64,000 nucleotides of DNA from Ferribacterium limneticum (lineage in GTDB: Bacteria; Pseudomonadota; Gammaproteobacteria; Burkholderiales; Rhodocyclaceae). The stretch lies in the NCBI RefSeq assembly GCF_020510565.1, contig NZ_CP075189.1, positions 682,001 through 746,000 on the forward strand. The letters are read 5' to 3'. Below the pieces are notes generated by a model. That model did not search any database. It worked only from the letters and a program-made list of their open reading frames with translations, and had not been told where the DNA came from. The translations under genes were made by a program, and so were the position numbers. Shown here piece after piece: positions 25,809 to 34,432 of this stretch. Each line of letters starts with the position of its first letter. Position 1 is the stretch's first letter.

Positions 25809-26408
25809 CTAATGTGCGTTTTGCGACCCCAGATTGCCGGAACCCTTGAGCTCCAGTCGTTCACCGCGGCCAGCCGGCTTCGTTTCGCTGCTGTCCTTGC
25901 CCTTGGGCTGGATGACGACGCGAACGCGACCCGGCGGCGCCTTCGGATCGCGGGTTTCGCCGGCCGTGACCAGATATTTTTCGCTGACTGCGTCGTACCA
26001 GATGTAGTCGCCGCGAACCTGATCCTCGCCGCTCTTGACCCAGGCGCGGTGGAACAGTTCGACGACTTCGCTGTTGGTGTTGTACTCGATGCGCTCGCCC
26101 TCGCCATCAACGTATTCCTCCTTGCCGTCGCGCTTCTGGCGGAAACGGGCAAGCCCGTTTTTGCCGCCGAAGGCCGTTCCCTTCTGGAAGCCGTACTGGT
26201 CTTCCTTGATCACCACGCGGTCGGCTTTCAGGGTCATCGTGCCCTTGGTGATCAGGACATCGCCTTCGAGGATCTGGATTTTCTTGGCGTCGTCGATCGA
26301 GACGCGGTTGGCCTCGAGCAGCATCGGCTTGTCACGGTCAGCCCGCTCGGCGAAGGCCGGCAGGTTGATCAGCAGGCAGAGGGTGAGCGTGGCGAGTCGA
26401 ATGGTCAT
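25809..26408 (-). CDS. lptA: LPS transport periplasmic protein LptA
   Basis: 199 residues with a signal peptide (CLLINLPAFA). The OstA-like domain shows LLEANRVSIDDAKKIQILEGDVLITKGTMTL, i.e. beta-jellyroll repeats that form the periplasmic bridge for LPS. It overlaps lptC by four bases and is followed by a terminator, so lptB is not in the same unit, unlike the usual order. Confidence 0.93.
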   Translation of the reverse strand: MTIRLATLTLCLLINLPAFAERADRDKPMLLEANRVSIDDAKKIQILEGDVLITKGTMTLKADRVVIKEDQYGFQKGTAFGGKNGLARFRQKRDGKEEYVDGEGERIEYNTNSEVVELFHRAWVKSGEDQVRGDYIWYDAVSEKYLVTAGETRDPKAPPGRVRVVIQPKGKDSSETKPAGRGERLELKGSGNLGSQNAH

Positions 26409-26986
26409 GGCGCGGCCCTGGGTCGAATGAGCTGTCCCCGGACCTGCGATTGCAGGACGAGGGTCGAATTGTTGTTGTCGATATGAATGCCGGTACCCTT
26501 GACCCAGGATTGCCCCTGGGTGATTTCCACCGGACTGCCGGTGAAGGCGATCCCGGCGTCGGGCTGGGCGGTCAGGTCGGGCATGCGGGCAACCATTTCC
26601 TGGCGGTCCGGCGTGGCTGCCCGGACCACGCTGACATTGTCCCAGAGAAAGATGGTTTCGCCCTTGGCTGTGACTTTGGCGTGATCGCCGGTGACGGTGA
26701 CAGTGGCACCTTCCGGGCGATAGCTGATCAGCGTCGGCGACTTCAGTTCGGATGTGTCGTCGTCGGGGTAGTGCACAAGATACGGCGCGGTGAGGCGATA
26801 TTTTATCTGGCCATCCTGGCCGAAACGACGCACGGTGAAGTTCTCGGCCGTCGCATCCGGATCGTGCCGGAATTTGCCGTCGTTATGCGTTTCGCCACGG
26901 TCAACGGTACTTTGCAGCCAAAAACTGAGCCCGGCCAGGACCAGCAGAACGACGACCGGAAAGAGTTGGCTGGGCCAGTGTTTCAT
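26405..26986 (-). CDS. lptC: LPS export protein LptC
   Basis: 193 residues. N-terminal membrane anchor (LFPVVVLLVLAGLSFWL) and LptC/OstA-like beta domain with YRLTAPYLVHYPDDDTSEL. It connects LptBFG to LptA. A decayed copy of the 36-bp repeat is probably present at residues 19-31 (LQSTVDRGETH), right after the membrane helix. Coupled by four-base overlaps to kdsC and lptA. Confidence 0.92.
   Translation of the reverse strand: MKHWPSQLFPVVVLLVLAGLSFWLQSTVDRGETHNDGKFRHDPDATAENFTVRRFGQDGQIKYRLTAPYLVHYPDDDTSELKSPTLISYRPEGATVTVTGDHAKVTAKGETIFLWDNVSVVRAATPDRQEMVARMPDLTAQPDAGIAFTGSPVEITQGQSWVKGTGIHIDNNNSTLVLQSQVRGQLIRPRAAP
26895..26930 (+). repeat. Decayed copy of the 36-bp repeat (in lptC)
   Basis: The first 11 bases (CCACGGTCAAC) match exactly and GCCAAAA lies at the right distance; the rest is diverged. 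Reads as STVDRG in the gene. Confidence 0.4.
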
Positions 26987-27510
26987 TTCGTGCCGAGGTA
27001 GGGCGCGAAGGCCGCATCGAGCTTGCCCTGGGCGGCGAGAATGAATTCAATGGCTTCGCGCACGGCACCCTTGCCGCCGCTCGCGCCGGTCACCATGTGG
27101 GCGCGCTCCTTGACGACGGGGCGGGCGTTGGCCGGCGCGATGGCCAGCCCGCAGCGGGTCATGGCTGGCAGGTCGATCAGGTCGTCACCCATGAAGGCGA
27201 GTTCTGACCATTGCAGCCCCAGTTGTTCGAGTAGCTGGCCGGAAACGGCACCCTTGTCGCCCACCCCGTGGAATACGTGTTCGACGCCAAGATCCTTGGC
27301 GCGGCAATTGACGACGTTCGAAGTGCGCCCCGTGATGATGGCCACCTTGATGCCGGCGCGGCGCAGCAGTACAACGCCGAGGCCGTCCTGGACGTTGAAG
27401 GTCTTCAGCTCGTGACCATCGTCGGTGTAATGCAGGCCGCCATCGGTCATCACGCCGTCGATGTCGAAGGCGACGAGCTTGATGTTGGCGGCGCGGGCGT
27501 TGGTGTCCAT
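26983..27510 (-). CDS. kdsC: 3-deoxy-D-manno-octulosonate 8-phosphate phosphatase KdsC
   Basis: 175 residues, HAD superfamily. FDIDGVMTDG holds the nucleophile Asp, IITGR motif II and GDDLIDLPAM the metal-binding loop. It releases phosphate from KDO-8-P during LPS core synthesis. Starts in the stop of kdsD (TGATG) and overlaps lptC by four bases. Confidence 0.95.
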   Translation of the reverse strand: MDTNARAANIKLVAFDIDGVMTDGGLHYTDDGHELKTFNVQDGLGVVLLRRAGIKVAIITGRTSNVVNCRAKDLGVEHVFHGVGDKGAVSGQLLEQLGLQWSELAFMGDDLIDLPAMTRCGLAIAPANARPVVKERAHMVTGASGGKGAVREAIEFILAAQGKLDAAFAPYLGTK

Positions 27511-28508
27511 CAGATGACCTTGGCGGTGAAGAGATCGTGCATGTTCAATGCACCGATCAGGTGATTGTCGGCATCGACGACGAGCAGCGCATTGATGCGC
27601 AGGCGCTCCATCATTTCGACGGCCTCGACGGCGAGGCGGTCGGGGCCGATGGTGCGCGGCGCGGCGTACATGACCGAGGCGATGTCGCCTTGCTGCAGGT
27701 CGATGCGTTTTTCGAAGGCGCGGCGCAGGTCGCCGTCGGTGAAGATGCCGAGCACGACGTTGGCGGGATCAGTAATCGCCACCAGCCCCAGGCCGCCACG
27801 CGACATGGCGATGATGGCGTCGGTGATCGGGGTGTTGGGCGCCACGGCCGGTACCCGGTCATCGGCCCGCATGACGTCGCGAACGTGGGTGAGCAGACGG
27901 CGTCCGAGCGAACCGCCGGGATGCGAGCGGGCGAAGTCGTCCGGCCCGAAGCCGCGGGCGTCGAGCAGCGCAACGGCCAGTGCATCGCCGAGGGCCAGGG
28001 CCGCCGTCGTGCTGGCGGTTGGCGCGAGATTGTGCGGGCAGGCTTCCTGAGCAACGCCGGCATCGAGGTGGATGTCGGCCTCGCGGGCCAGCGTTGACGT
28101 CGGCACGCCGGTCATCGAAATGATCTTGGCGCCCTGCCGCTTGAGGGCCGGCAGGATGCTGAGCAGTTCGCCCGACTCGCCGGAGTTGGAGAGGGCAAGC
28201 AGGACATCGTCGCGGGTGATCATGCCGAGATCGCCGTGGCTGGCCTCGGCCGGATGGACAAAATAGGCCGGGGTGCCGGTGCTGGCCATGGTGGCGGCGA
28301 TCTTGCGGGCGATGTGGCCGGATTTGCCCATGCCGCTGACGATCAGGCGGCCGTGGCTGTTCAGGATCAATTCAACGGCTCGGGCAAAGTCGCCGTTTAT
28401 TCGGCTTTTTAGAGCGTCGACCGCCGCAGCCTCGATGCTCAGGGTCTGGCGACCCAGTTCCAGAGCGCGTTCCGGCGAGAAGCGGGCGGTAGATTGGCTT
28501 GGGTTCAT
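27510..28508 (-). CDS. kdsD: D-arabinose 5-phosphate isomerase KdsD/KpsF
   Basis: 332 residues: an N-terminal SIS domain (GMGKSGHIARKIAATMASTG, ASHGDLGM, ALSNSGESGEL) and two C-terminal CBS domains (LGLVAITDPANVVLGIFTDGDLRR). It converts ribulose-5-P to arabinose-5-P, the first step of KDO synthesis. First gene of the minus-strand kdsD-kdsC-lptC-lptA unit, divergent from the Kef gene. Confidence 0.95.
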   Translation of the reverse strand: MNPSQSTARFSPERALELGRQTLSIEAAAVDALKSRINGDFARAVELILNSHGRLIVSGMGKSGHIARKIAATMASTGTPAYFVHPAEASHGDLGMITRDDVLLALSNSGESGELLSILPALKRQGAKIISMTGVPTSTLAREADIHLDAGVAQEACPHNLAPTASTTAALALGDALAVALLDARGFGPDDFARSHPGGSLGRRLLTHVRDVMRADDRVPAVAPNTPITDAIIAMSRGGLGLVAITDPANVVLGIFTDGDLRRAFEKRIDLQQGDIASVMYAAPRTIGPDRLAVEAVEMMERLRINALLVVDADNHLIGALNMHDLFTAKVI

Positions 28509-28560
28509 GGGCTTGCTGAGGTTATGATGGCCGAAGTATACCCGACTTCACGCAACGACC

Positions 28561-30519
28561 TTGAGCGCACTCTCCCTCGTCCTTCTTCTGCTCGGCGCCT
28601 CGGTTCTGGCCGTGGTCATCTTTCGGCGGTTCAATCTGCCGCCGGTCCTCGGCTACCTGTTCGTCGGCAGCGTCATTGGTCCGCATGCCCTGAACCTGAT
28701 GAACGACGTTTATCGGGCCGAGCACCTCGCCGAATTCGGCGTCGTTTTCCTGATGTTCTCGATAGGCCTCGAATTCTCGTTGCCCAAACTGTATGCGATG
28801 AAACGCATCGTATTTGGTCTGGGTATGCTGCAGGTTCTCCTGAGCATGACCCTGGTTGCCGGGCTGATCATGCTTTTCGGCGTCAGTTGGCAGCTGGGCA
28901 TCGCCCTCGGCGGTGTTTTCGCCATGTCGTCGACGGCTGTCCTGACCAAACTGTTGGTCGAGCGCCAGCAACTCGATTCGGCGCACGGGCGGGAAATCAT
29001 GGGTGTCCTGCTCTTCCAGGATCTGGCCGTGGTCCCTCTGCTGGTCATCATTCCGTCGCTGACCCAGCCGCCGGAAAAACTGGCGATGTTGCTCGGCATC
29101 GCGCTGCTCAAGGCCGTCGTCGTGCTTGCCGTTATCCTTGTTTTCGGGCAGAAACTGATGCGCAAATGGTTCCATTTCGTCGCGCGCGCCAAGTCTTCCG
29201 AAGTGTTTGTCCTCAACGTGCTGCTGATCACGCTGAGCCTGGCCACCCTGACCGAGCTGGCCGGGCTGTCGCTGGCGCTCGGTGCATTTGTCGCCGGCAT
29301 GCTGATTTCGGAAACCGAATACAAAATGCAGGTGGAAGAAGACATCAAACCCTTCCGCGATGTACTGATGGGGCTGTTCTTCGTGACCATCGGCGTCAAG
29401 CTCGATTTGCATATCCTGGTTGGCTTGTGGTGGCAGGTCTTGCTGGCGTTGCTCGCCTTGCTGCTGGTCAAGTCGCTGGTCGTCGGTCTGCTTTCGTGGC
29501 GCCTGGGCTCGTCGCCGGGCAATGCCATCCGTTCCGGCTTGTGGCTGTGCGCCGGTGGCGAATTCGGCTTCGTGCTGCTCGGCGAAATCATCAACATGCC
29601 CAGGGAGATCCAGCAGGTGGCGTTGACCGTGCTCGTACTGTCGATGCTCATTGCGCCATTCATCGTCCAGTACAGCGAGCGGATTGTGGTGCGCTTCGTC
29701 GCCAGCGAATGGATGGTGCGTTCGATGCAATTGACCAAGATCGCCGCTCAGTCGATGGGCGCCGAAAAACACGTGATTCTCTGCGGTTTCGGTCGGAGCG
29801 GGCAGTACCTTGCCCGCTTTTTGAGTCAGGAAAACATCACCTATGTCGCCCTAGACCTTGATCCGGACCGCGTCCGGGAAGCCGCCGCAGGTGGCGAAAA
29901 CGTTGTTTATGGCGATGTCGGTAGAAAAGAAGCCTTGCTGGCTGCCGGCCTGATGCGGGCCAGCGTGGTGATCGTCACTGTCAGTGACACCCCGTTGGCC
30001 GAGAAAGTCCTGCATCACGTACAGGAGTCGCGTCCTGACTTGCCGGTGGTTGTCCGTACCTTCGATGAGCGCGATATGGATCGCCTGACCAAGGCCGGCG
30101 CCGCCGAAGTCGTTCCGGAGGCACTGGAAGCCAGCCTGATGCTTGCCTCGCACGCCCTGGTGCTGGTCGGCGTGCCGATCAATCGCGTGCTCAAGCGCAT
30201 TCGTCAGACACGCTCCCGGCGTTACAGCCTGTTGCGCGGCTTTTATCGCGGCATATCAGACCGCGATTACGATGATGATGATGAACATCACCCGCAACTC
30301 CATTCCGTGCTGCTGGTTTCCGGTGCAGCTGGCATTGGGCAGACCTTGGACAATCTCAATCTTGACGATCTGGGTTGCGAAGTCAGCGCTGTCCGCCGGC
30401 GCGGCATCCGGGCCATGGAGCCAGCCCCGGAAACGCGGCTGGAAGAGGGCGATGTTGTCGTCGTCCTCGGTCTGCCGGAGGCGGTGACTGCCGCAGAGGA
30501 ACGCCTGCTGCAGAAATGA
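28561..30519 (+). CDS. Kef-type K+/H+ antiporter (CPA2) with TrkA-N and TrkA-C domains
   Basis: 652 residues. Twelve or so hydrophobic helices (about 1-390, starting LSLVLLLLGASVLAVVIFRRF and with GVFAMSSTAVLTKLL), then an NAD-binding RCK_N domain (HVILCGFGRSGQYLARFL) and a RCK_C domain (LEEGDVVVVLGLPEAV). An acidic DDDDEHH loop links the RCK parts. It is a KefB/C-like potassium efflux system. Translation starts at a TTG; no ATG is available in the frame before the first helix. Confidence 0.92.
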   Translation: MSALSLVLLLLGASVLAVVIFRRFNLPPVLGYLFVGSVIGPHALNLMNDVYRAEHLAEFGVVFLMFSIGLEFSLPKLYAMKRIVFGLGMLQVLLSMTLVAGLIMLFGVSWQLGIALGGVFAMSSTAVLTKLLVERQQLDSAHGREIMGVLLFQDLAVVPLLVIIPSLTQPPEKLAMLLGIALLKAVVVLAVILVFGQKLMRKWFHFVARAKSSEVFVLNVLLITLSLATLTELAGLSLALGAFVAGMLISETEYKMQVEEDIKPFRDVLMGLFFVTIGVKLDLHILVGLWWQVLLALLALLLVKSLVVGLLSWRLGSSPGNAIRSGLWLCAGGEFGFVLLGEIINMPREIQQVALTVLVLSMLIAPFIVQYSERIVVRFVASEWMVRSMQLTKIAAQSMGAEKHVILCGFGRSGQYLARFLSQENITYVALDLDPDRVREAAAGGENVVYGDVGRKEALLAAGLMRASVVIVTVSDTPLAEKVLHHVQESRPDLPVVVRTFDERDMDRLTKAGAAEVVPEALEASLMLASHALVLVGVPINRVLKRIRQTRSRRYSLLRGFYRGISDRDYDDDDEHHPQLHSVLLVSGAAGIGQTLDNLNLDDLGCEVSAVRRRGIRAMEPAPETRLEEGDVVVVLGLPEAVTAAEERLLQK

Positions 30520-30520
30520 A

Positions 30521-30541
30521 AAAGCCCGCCGGGGCGGGCTT
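30521..30541. terminator. Terminator between antiporter and pilin genes
   Basis: GCCCGCC/GGCGGGC stem (30524-30539). The minus side ends in TTTTTCA, the plus side only in TTGATT, so it mainly serves the minus-strand pilin. Confidence 0.78.
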
Positions 30542-30562
30542 GATTCTGAACGGAGCAGATTT

Positions 30563-31258
30563 TTACAGGCTGGCGCAGACGGTGTATTGCTGGCCCTCGA
30601 CAATGTCCGCCGTCAATGTTGCTGCCGTGCCGCGCGCGGAACCCATTGGAACCGCCTGAACTGACCCTCCTGCCGTATTGCCGTCATCCATCGTCGTGTC
30701 GATTTGCCGGACATACCGGCCAAGAATGCCATCTGAACAGACAAAAACAGCACCGCGCATACCGGCGATGAAGGGGGCTGCTACGCCGGCGCCGCTGATG
30801 CCGCTTTCAATGCCAATAAAGCCGCCATCAGCGTTGCGAGGGCGGTAGTTTTGGTCGCCGGTGTTGATGGCTCCTGTCGCCAGATTGGCCAGGCGGACAT
30901 GCTGCCAGAAGACAAAAGTCTCGTCGGTGACGGCGCCGGCGTTCCAGTTGCCGTCGATGCGGCCATTATTGCTGACACACTGGCCTGCAGTATTGGCCGG
31001 GGCGCATGCCGTTGCATTAGCTGCAGCACCAAAGGCATCGGTCAGTTGCAACTGGGTCTGGTCTCCAGGAAAGCTCTTGAAGCGATCCTGGTAGCCGTAA
31101 ACCAGGGCAGAAGTGGTTCTGAAATCATTCACCATGTTTTTGACTTTGGCGCTGTTGATCAGCTCCTGCCCCTTCAGAACGCCCCCCAGCAATAGGCCGA
31201 TAATGACCAGGACAATGGCGATTTCGACAAGGGTGAAGCCCTTTTGATGGTGTTTCAT
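30563..31258 (-). CDS. Type IV pilin-like protein with prepilin leader
   Basis: 231 residues. Short basic leader MKHHQKG, then FTLVEIAIVLVIIGLLLGG with Glu5 of the processed pilin. The rest is a long globular part with several Cys (ACAPANTAGQC, VFVCSDG). CCGGAG lies before the ATG. A sigma-54 promoter and a TGTC-N8-GACA site lie upstream. It is probably the major pilin or pseudopilin of the locus at 34-49 kb. No prepilin peptidase is in the window. Confidence 0.87.
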   Translation of the reverse strand: MKHHQKGFTLVEIAIVLVIIGLLLGGVLKGQELINSAKVKNMVNDFRTTSALVYGYQDRFKSFPGDQTQLQLTDAFGAAANATACAPANTAGQCVSNNGRIDGNWNAGAVTDETFVFWQHVRLANLATGAINTGDQNYRPRNADGGFIGIESGISGAGVAAPFIAGMRGAVFVCSDGILGRYVRQIDTTMDDGNTAGGSVQAVPMGSARGTAATLTADIVEGQQYTVCASL

Positions 31259-31291
31259 GGCATGCTCCGGTTGAGTTTTGAGTATTCCTCC

Positions 31292-31306
31292 GCAAATTCC
31301 GTGCCT
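31292..31306 (-). promoter_or_regulatory. Sigma-54 promoter for the pilin gene
   Basis: On the minus strand AGGCACGGAATTTGC: -24 GG and -12 GC with 10 bases between, matching TGGCACGN4TTGC. The -12 lies about 34 bases from the pilin ATG. Confidence 0.75.
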
Positions 31307-31356
31307 ATGCATTTAGGCGTAGATTTGGCAATAGTTGGCGAAGAGTGAGTGGTAAG

Positions 31357-31372
31357 TGTCGAAATATGGACA
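31357..31372. promoter_or_regulatory. Activator site TGTC-N8-GACA
   Basis: TGTCGAAATATGGACA, flanked by G on both sides, fits the PilR-type consensus TGTC-N8-GACA. It lies about 75-90 bases upstream of the pilin start site. A half-matching TGTC-N8-GAAC follows at 31376 and runs over the ATG of the divergent kinase. A regulator such as the 48.8-kb sigma-54 activator could bind. Confidence 0.6.
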
Positions 31373-31385
31373 GGTTGTCTGAAAT

Positions 31386-33068
31386 ATGAACACCGCAATA
31401 GTTGGCAAAATTGCCAGCCGGCTGGCTGGCTGGCCGCATTTTCTGTTGGCTTCCCATTTGTTGATGCTGCACACGCTGGCATTTGGTGGCTGGAAAATTC
31501 CTGCCGTTCGCCTGCTATGGGTGGTTGCGCTCGGGCTTTTCCTGATCTGGCAACCCTTTGTCGCAGGCGAGCGCCGGATCGAGTTGCGGCAAGGGGGGGT
31601 GTTGCTCGGCGCGGTTCTGGTGTCGACGCTACTGCTTGGGCCATGGCTGCTATTGATCTGGTGCGGGGCGCTGGCCGCGGCTATCGGCGGGCGGGTGCTG
31701 GGGACCGAAAGGCATAGCGAGCGTTCGGGTTATCTCCTGGCTTTTGGCTATCTGGTGGGCATTACCGTTCTGGGCGTGGTTCCGGAAATCTCTCCGGCTG
31801 TCGCCATCGACCCGCTGTTGCGCGGGCTGCTTGCCCGCTTCATGCCGCTGGTTCTGCCATTTCTGCTGTTTTTTCCGGCGCGGGCGCCTGAGCGAAAGTC
31901 CGGTGAAGCCTTCGACCTGTTCTATGGGGTCATGGTTTTCCTCGTCCTTGCTGTTTTCGTGCTCGGTACACTGGCCTACATGCTGGTCGGTGGAGGTGGC
32001 TATGTCGAGGCCTTGTTCAAGACCTCGCTGGCGGTTGCTGGCGCCTTGCTCGTGGTGGCCTGGGCGTGGAATCCGCGCGGCGGATTTTCCGGCATCGGCT
32101 CGGCGATTTCACGTTATATGTTGTCGCTGGGCATGCCTCTCGAGCAGTGGCTGATGCAGCTTTCGGAGGAGAGCGAGCGGCACGCCGATCCGGCACTGTT
32201 TCTCGATGCGGTCATGCAGCGTTTGCGTGGCATTCCCTGGGTTGTCGGCGTCTCGTGGCGTATGGGAGAGCGAGCGGGGCAATCCGGTGAACAGACCATC
32301 TACGCACATACTTACCAGGTGAACGAACTTGCGCTGTCTGTCCATTTTCATCATTCACCTTCGCCGGCCATGCGCTGGCATGTCGAGTGGCTGCTGCGAC
32401 TGGCTGTCGAGTTTTACCTGGTCAAACTCCAGACTCACCAGCTGCAGCGTATGGGCTATGTTCAGGCCATTTACGAAACCGGGGCGCGGGTAACGCACGA
32501 TGTCAAGAATCTGCTCCAGTCCTTGCAAACGCTCTGCTATGCCGCGAATCAGCCGGGTGATCCAGCCGAGGTGGCAGCCTTGCTGGGCCGGCAGTTGCCG
32601 CAAATCGCCGACCGCCTGAAAGTGACGCTGGACAAACTGCAATCGCCCCAAATTGAAAGTCTGGAACATGTAGAGGCCGGCGTCTGGTGGCGCCAGTTCA
32701 AGGAGCGCAATGCCCACGTGCAGGTCGATTGGCTGGGCGAAGCCAGCGCCGGCCATTTCTTGCCTGGGCCCTTGTTCGATAGCGTGGCCGAGAACCTGTT
32801 ACAGAATGCGCTGGCCAAACGCTTGCGCCAACCGGGCCTGGGTATCGGCGTACTTTTTGCCGATGGCAGCCTGACAGTCTCTGATGATGGTCAGGCCATC
32901 AGCCTCACGCTGGCCGGCGCCTTGCTCAAGGAGCCGGTCAACTCCGAAGATGGTCTCGGAATCGGTTTGTATCACGCTGCACGGCAGGCTGACGGGGTCG
33001 GTTATTCGCTGGTTCTGGCTGAAAATCGGCCGGGACGTGTCGCGTTTACGCTGTCGGTTCGCCGGTAG
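31386..33068 (+). CDS. Membrane sensor histidine kinase (PrsK/PilS-like)
   Basis: 560 residues. About six N-terminal membrane helices, a GAF-like region (residues about 255-340), then HisKA with THDVKNLLQSLQ, N-box ENLLQNAL and G-box DGLGIGLYHAARQADG. The H-box resembles PrsK (HDIKNL) of PEP-CTERM systems. Divergent from the pilin gene and separated by an activator site. Its regulator may be the sigma-54 activator at 48.8 kb. It overlaps the convergent cyclase by 23 bases. Confidence 0.85.
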   Translation: MNTAIVGKIASRLAGWPHFLLASHLLMLHTLAFGGWKIPAVRLLWVVALGLFLIWQPFVAGERRIELRQGGVLLGAVLVSTLLLGPWLLLIWCGALAAAIGGRVLGTERHSERSGYLLAFGYLVGITVLGVVPEISPAVAIDPLLRGLLARFMPLVLPFLLFFPARAPERKSGEAFDLFYGVMVFLVLAVFVLGTLAYMLVGGGGYVEALFKTSLAVAGALLVVAWAWNPRGGFSGIGSAISRYMLSLGMPLEQWLMQLSEESERHADPALFLDAVMQRLRGIPWVVGVSWRMGERAGQSGEQTIYAHTYQVNELALSVHFHHSPSPAMRWHVEWLLRLAVEFYLVKLQTHQLQRMGYVQAIYETGARVTHDVKNLLQSLQTLCYAANQPGDPAEVAALLGRQLPQIADRLKVTLDKLQSPQIESLEHVEAGVWWRQFKERNAHVQVDWLGEASAGHFLPGPLFDSVAENLLQNALAKRLRQPGLGIGVLFADGSLTVSDDGQAISLTLAGALLKEPVNSEDGLGIGLYHAARQADGVGYSLVLAENRPGRVAFTLSVRR

Positions 33069-34404
33069 CCTGCGTTTCCCGCAAGTCATTCAATCGATAA
33101 ACGAGCGTATTGCCTTTGCCTTTGAGGTGTAGCGTCTGTGGTTCATCGAATGAAAAGTGCTGTGCCAGCCGCAGGTGGGTGGTCGCATCGACTTGGATCA
33201 TGCCGGGGGTGCCTTCACTGGTGATCCGGCTGGCGAGATTGACGGTGTCGCCCCACAAGTCATAAATGAATTTCTTTTTGCCAACAACGCCGGCAACGAC
33301 GGGGCCGGTGCCAATGCCGATGCGAACGTCGAGGTGCATGTCGTTGACCGTAAAGTCGCGATGCAGCAGGTCGCGCATGGCGATGGCCAGTTCGGCGATC
33401 GACCGCGTGTAGTTGGTCTGCTCGTTGTTCAGTCCGCCGGCGACCATGTAGGCGTCGCCAATGGTCTTGATTTTCTCCATCCCATATTGCTCGGCCAATT
33501 CGTCGAAAGACGAAAATATCCGGTTGAGCATGGAAAAGACCTGCTGTGGCGTCAGCCCTTCGGCAATCCGCGTGAAATTGACGATATCGACGAACATGAT
33601 CGTAACGTCGGCAAAGCCATCGGCGATGGCCTGGCTGTCGTGCTTCAGACGTTCGGCAATCGGGCCGGGCAGGATGTTGAGCAGCAGGCGCTCGGAACGC
33701 TCCTGTTCGTCCTGTAACAGGCGGTGGGTTTCTTCCAGGCTGGCTTGCGTCTTGGCTTTTTCCTGAACCGCGTAGCGTAGCAACAGGTAGACGATGCTCG
33801 AAATGGCAGCGAAATTGAGCGCGAAGAAAAAGACGCTGGTCCGGATCGAGATTTTCGGGGCGCTACTGGCCAGACTATCGGCCAGGAAATAGTCGAAAAA
33901 TCCGGAAAGCGCAGTCAGGAAAATGTAGGCAATGAACCACGCCAGCGATTCGCGAACCCCAAAGAACAGAACTGCGCCGATGGGGGCGAGCAATCCCCAC
34001 AGGCTGGTGCCGCTGGCTGTGATGAAGTTGCCGATGCTCCACTGCACGGCAAACGGCGCGAACAGGAAGAGGGCCAGTTGCGAATAGCGGAATAGATCGA
34101 AATTGCCACTGCGAAAGTAGTAAAGCAGGTTACCAACCAGCAACAACTGGAAAACGAAGGGCGCATTGGCCGAAAACTGCGGCCCCATCTGGCCATACAG
34201 GAAGAGCCAGAGCATTGAGCCGGTGCAAACCAGGCCCGTGGCGAACACCAGCAGTGATTTCTTCAGACGTGTCTCGGCATCGTCTTCAGGAAGAACGCCA
34301 CCGGTACGCAGGGCAACAAGAAATGGTTGGCGGTTCACGGGATGCTTTGCTGGAGGCAGAATGTCCAAGTCATTCAGTTTGGCAGTCGGCTTGCCCCCGG
34401 TCAA
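33046..34404 (-). CDS. Class III adenylate cyclase with membrane-spanning N-terminus
   Basis: 452 residues. Six or so membrane helices (about 45-215), a short coiled-coil (KAKTQASLEETHRLLQ), then the cyclase domain: metal Asp in MFVDIVNFTRIA, KIKTIGDAYMVAGG with Lys and Asp, and DLWGDTVNLASRI. The Lys/Asp pair predicts ATP rather than GTP. The start is a TTG (34404); no ATG lies before the helices, so the exact N-terminus is uncertain. It lies between the kinase and the pseudopilin gene. Confidence 0.87.
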   Translation of the reverse strand: MTGGKPTAKLNDLDILPPAKHPVNRQPFLVALRTGGVLPEDDAETRLKKSLLVFATGLVCTGSMLWLFLYGQMGPQFSANAPFVFQLLLVGNLLYYFRSGNFDLFRYSQLALFLFAPFAVQWSIGNFITASGTSLWGLLAPIGAVLFFGVRESLAWFIAYIFLTALSGFFDYFLADSLASSAPKISIRTSVFFFALNFAAISSIVYLLLRYAVQEKAKTQASLEETHRLLQDEQERSERLLLNILPGPIAERLKHDSQAIADGFADVTIMFVDIVNFTRIAEGLTPQQVFSMLNRIFSSFDELAEQYGMEKIKTIGDAYMVAGGLNNEQTNYTRSIAELAIAMRDLLHRDFTVNDMHLDVRIGIGTGPVVAGVVGKKKFIYDLWGDTVNLASRITSEGTPGMIQVDATTHLRLAQHFSFDEPQTLHLKGKGNTLVYRLNDLRETQATGEPTA

Positions 34405-34432
34405 TATGCCGAACAGTTTGCTTGACCGATAT

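Noticed and set aside
28522..29772. Minus-strand ORF (416 aa) opposite the Kef antiporter
   Set aside because: High Gln/Asp/His content expected from reading membrane codons backwards; no family features.
33340..33360. GTTGACCGTAAAG in the adenylate cyclase
   Set aside because: Encodes the native FTVNDMHL before a conserved strand; only a few bases match the repeat.
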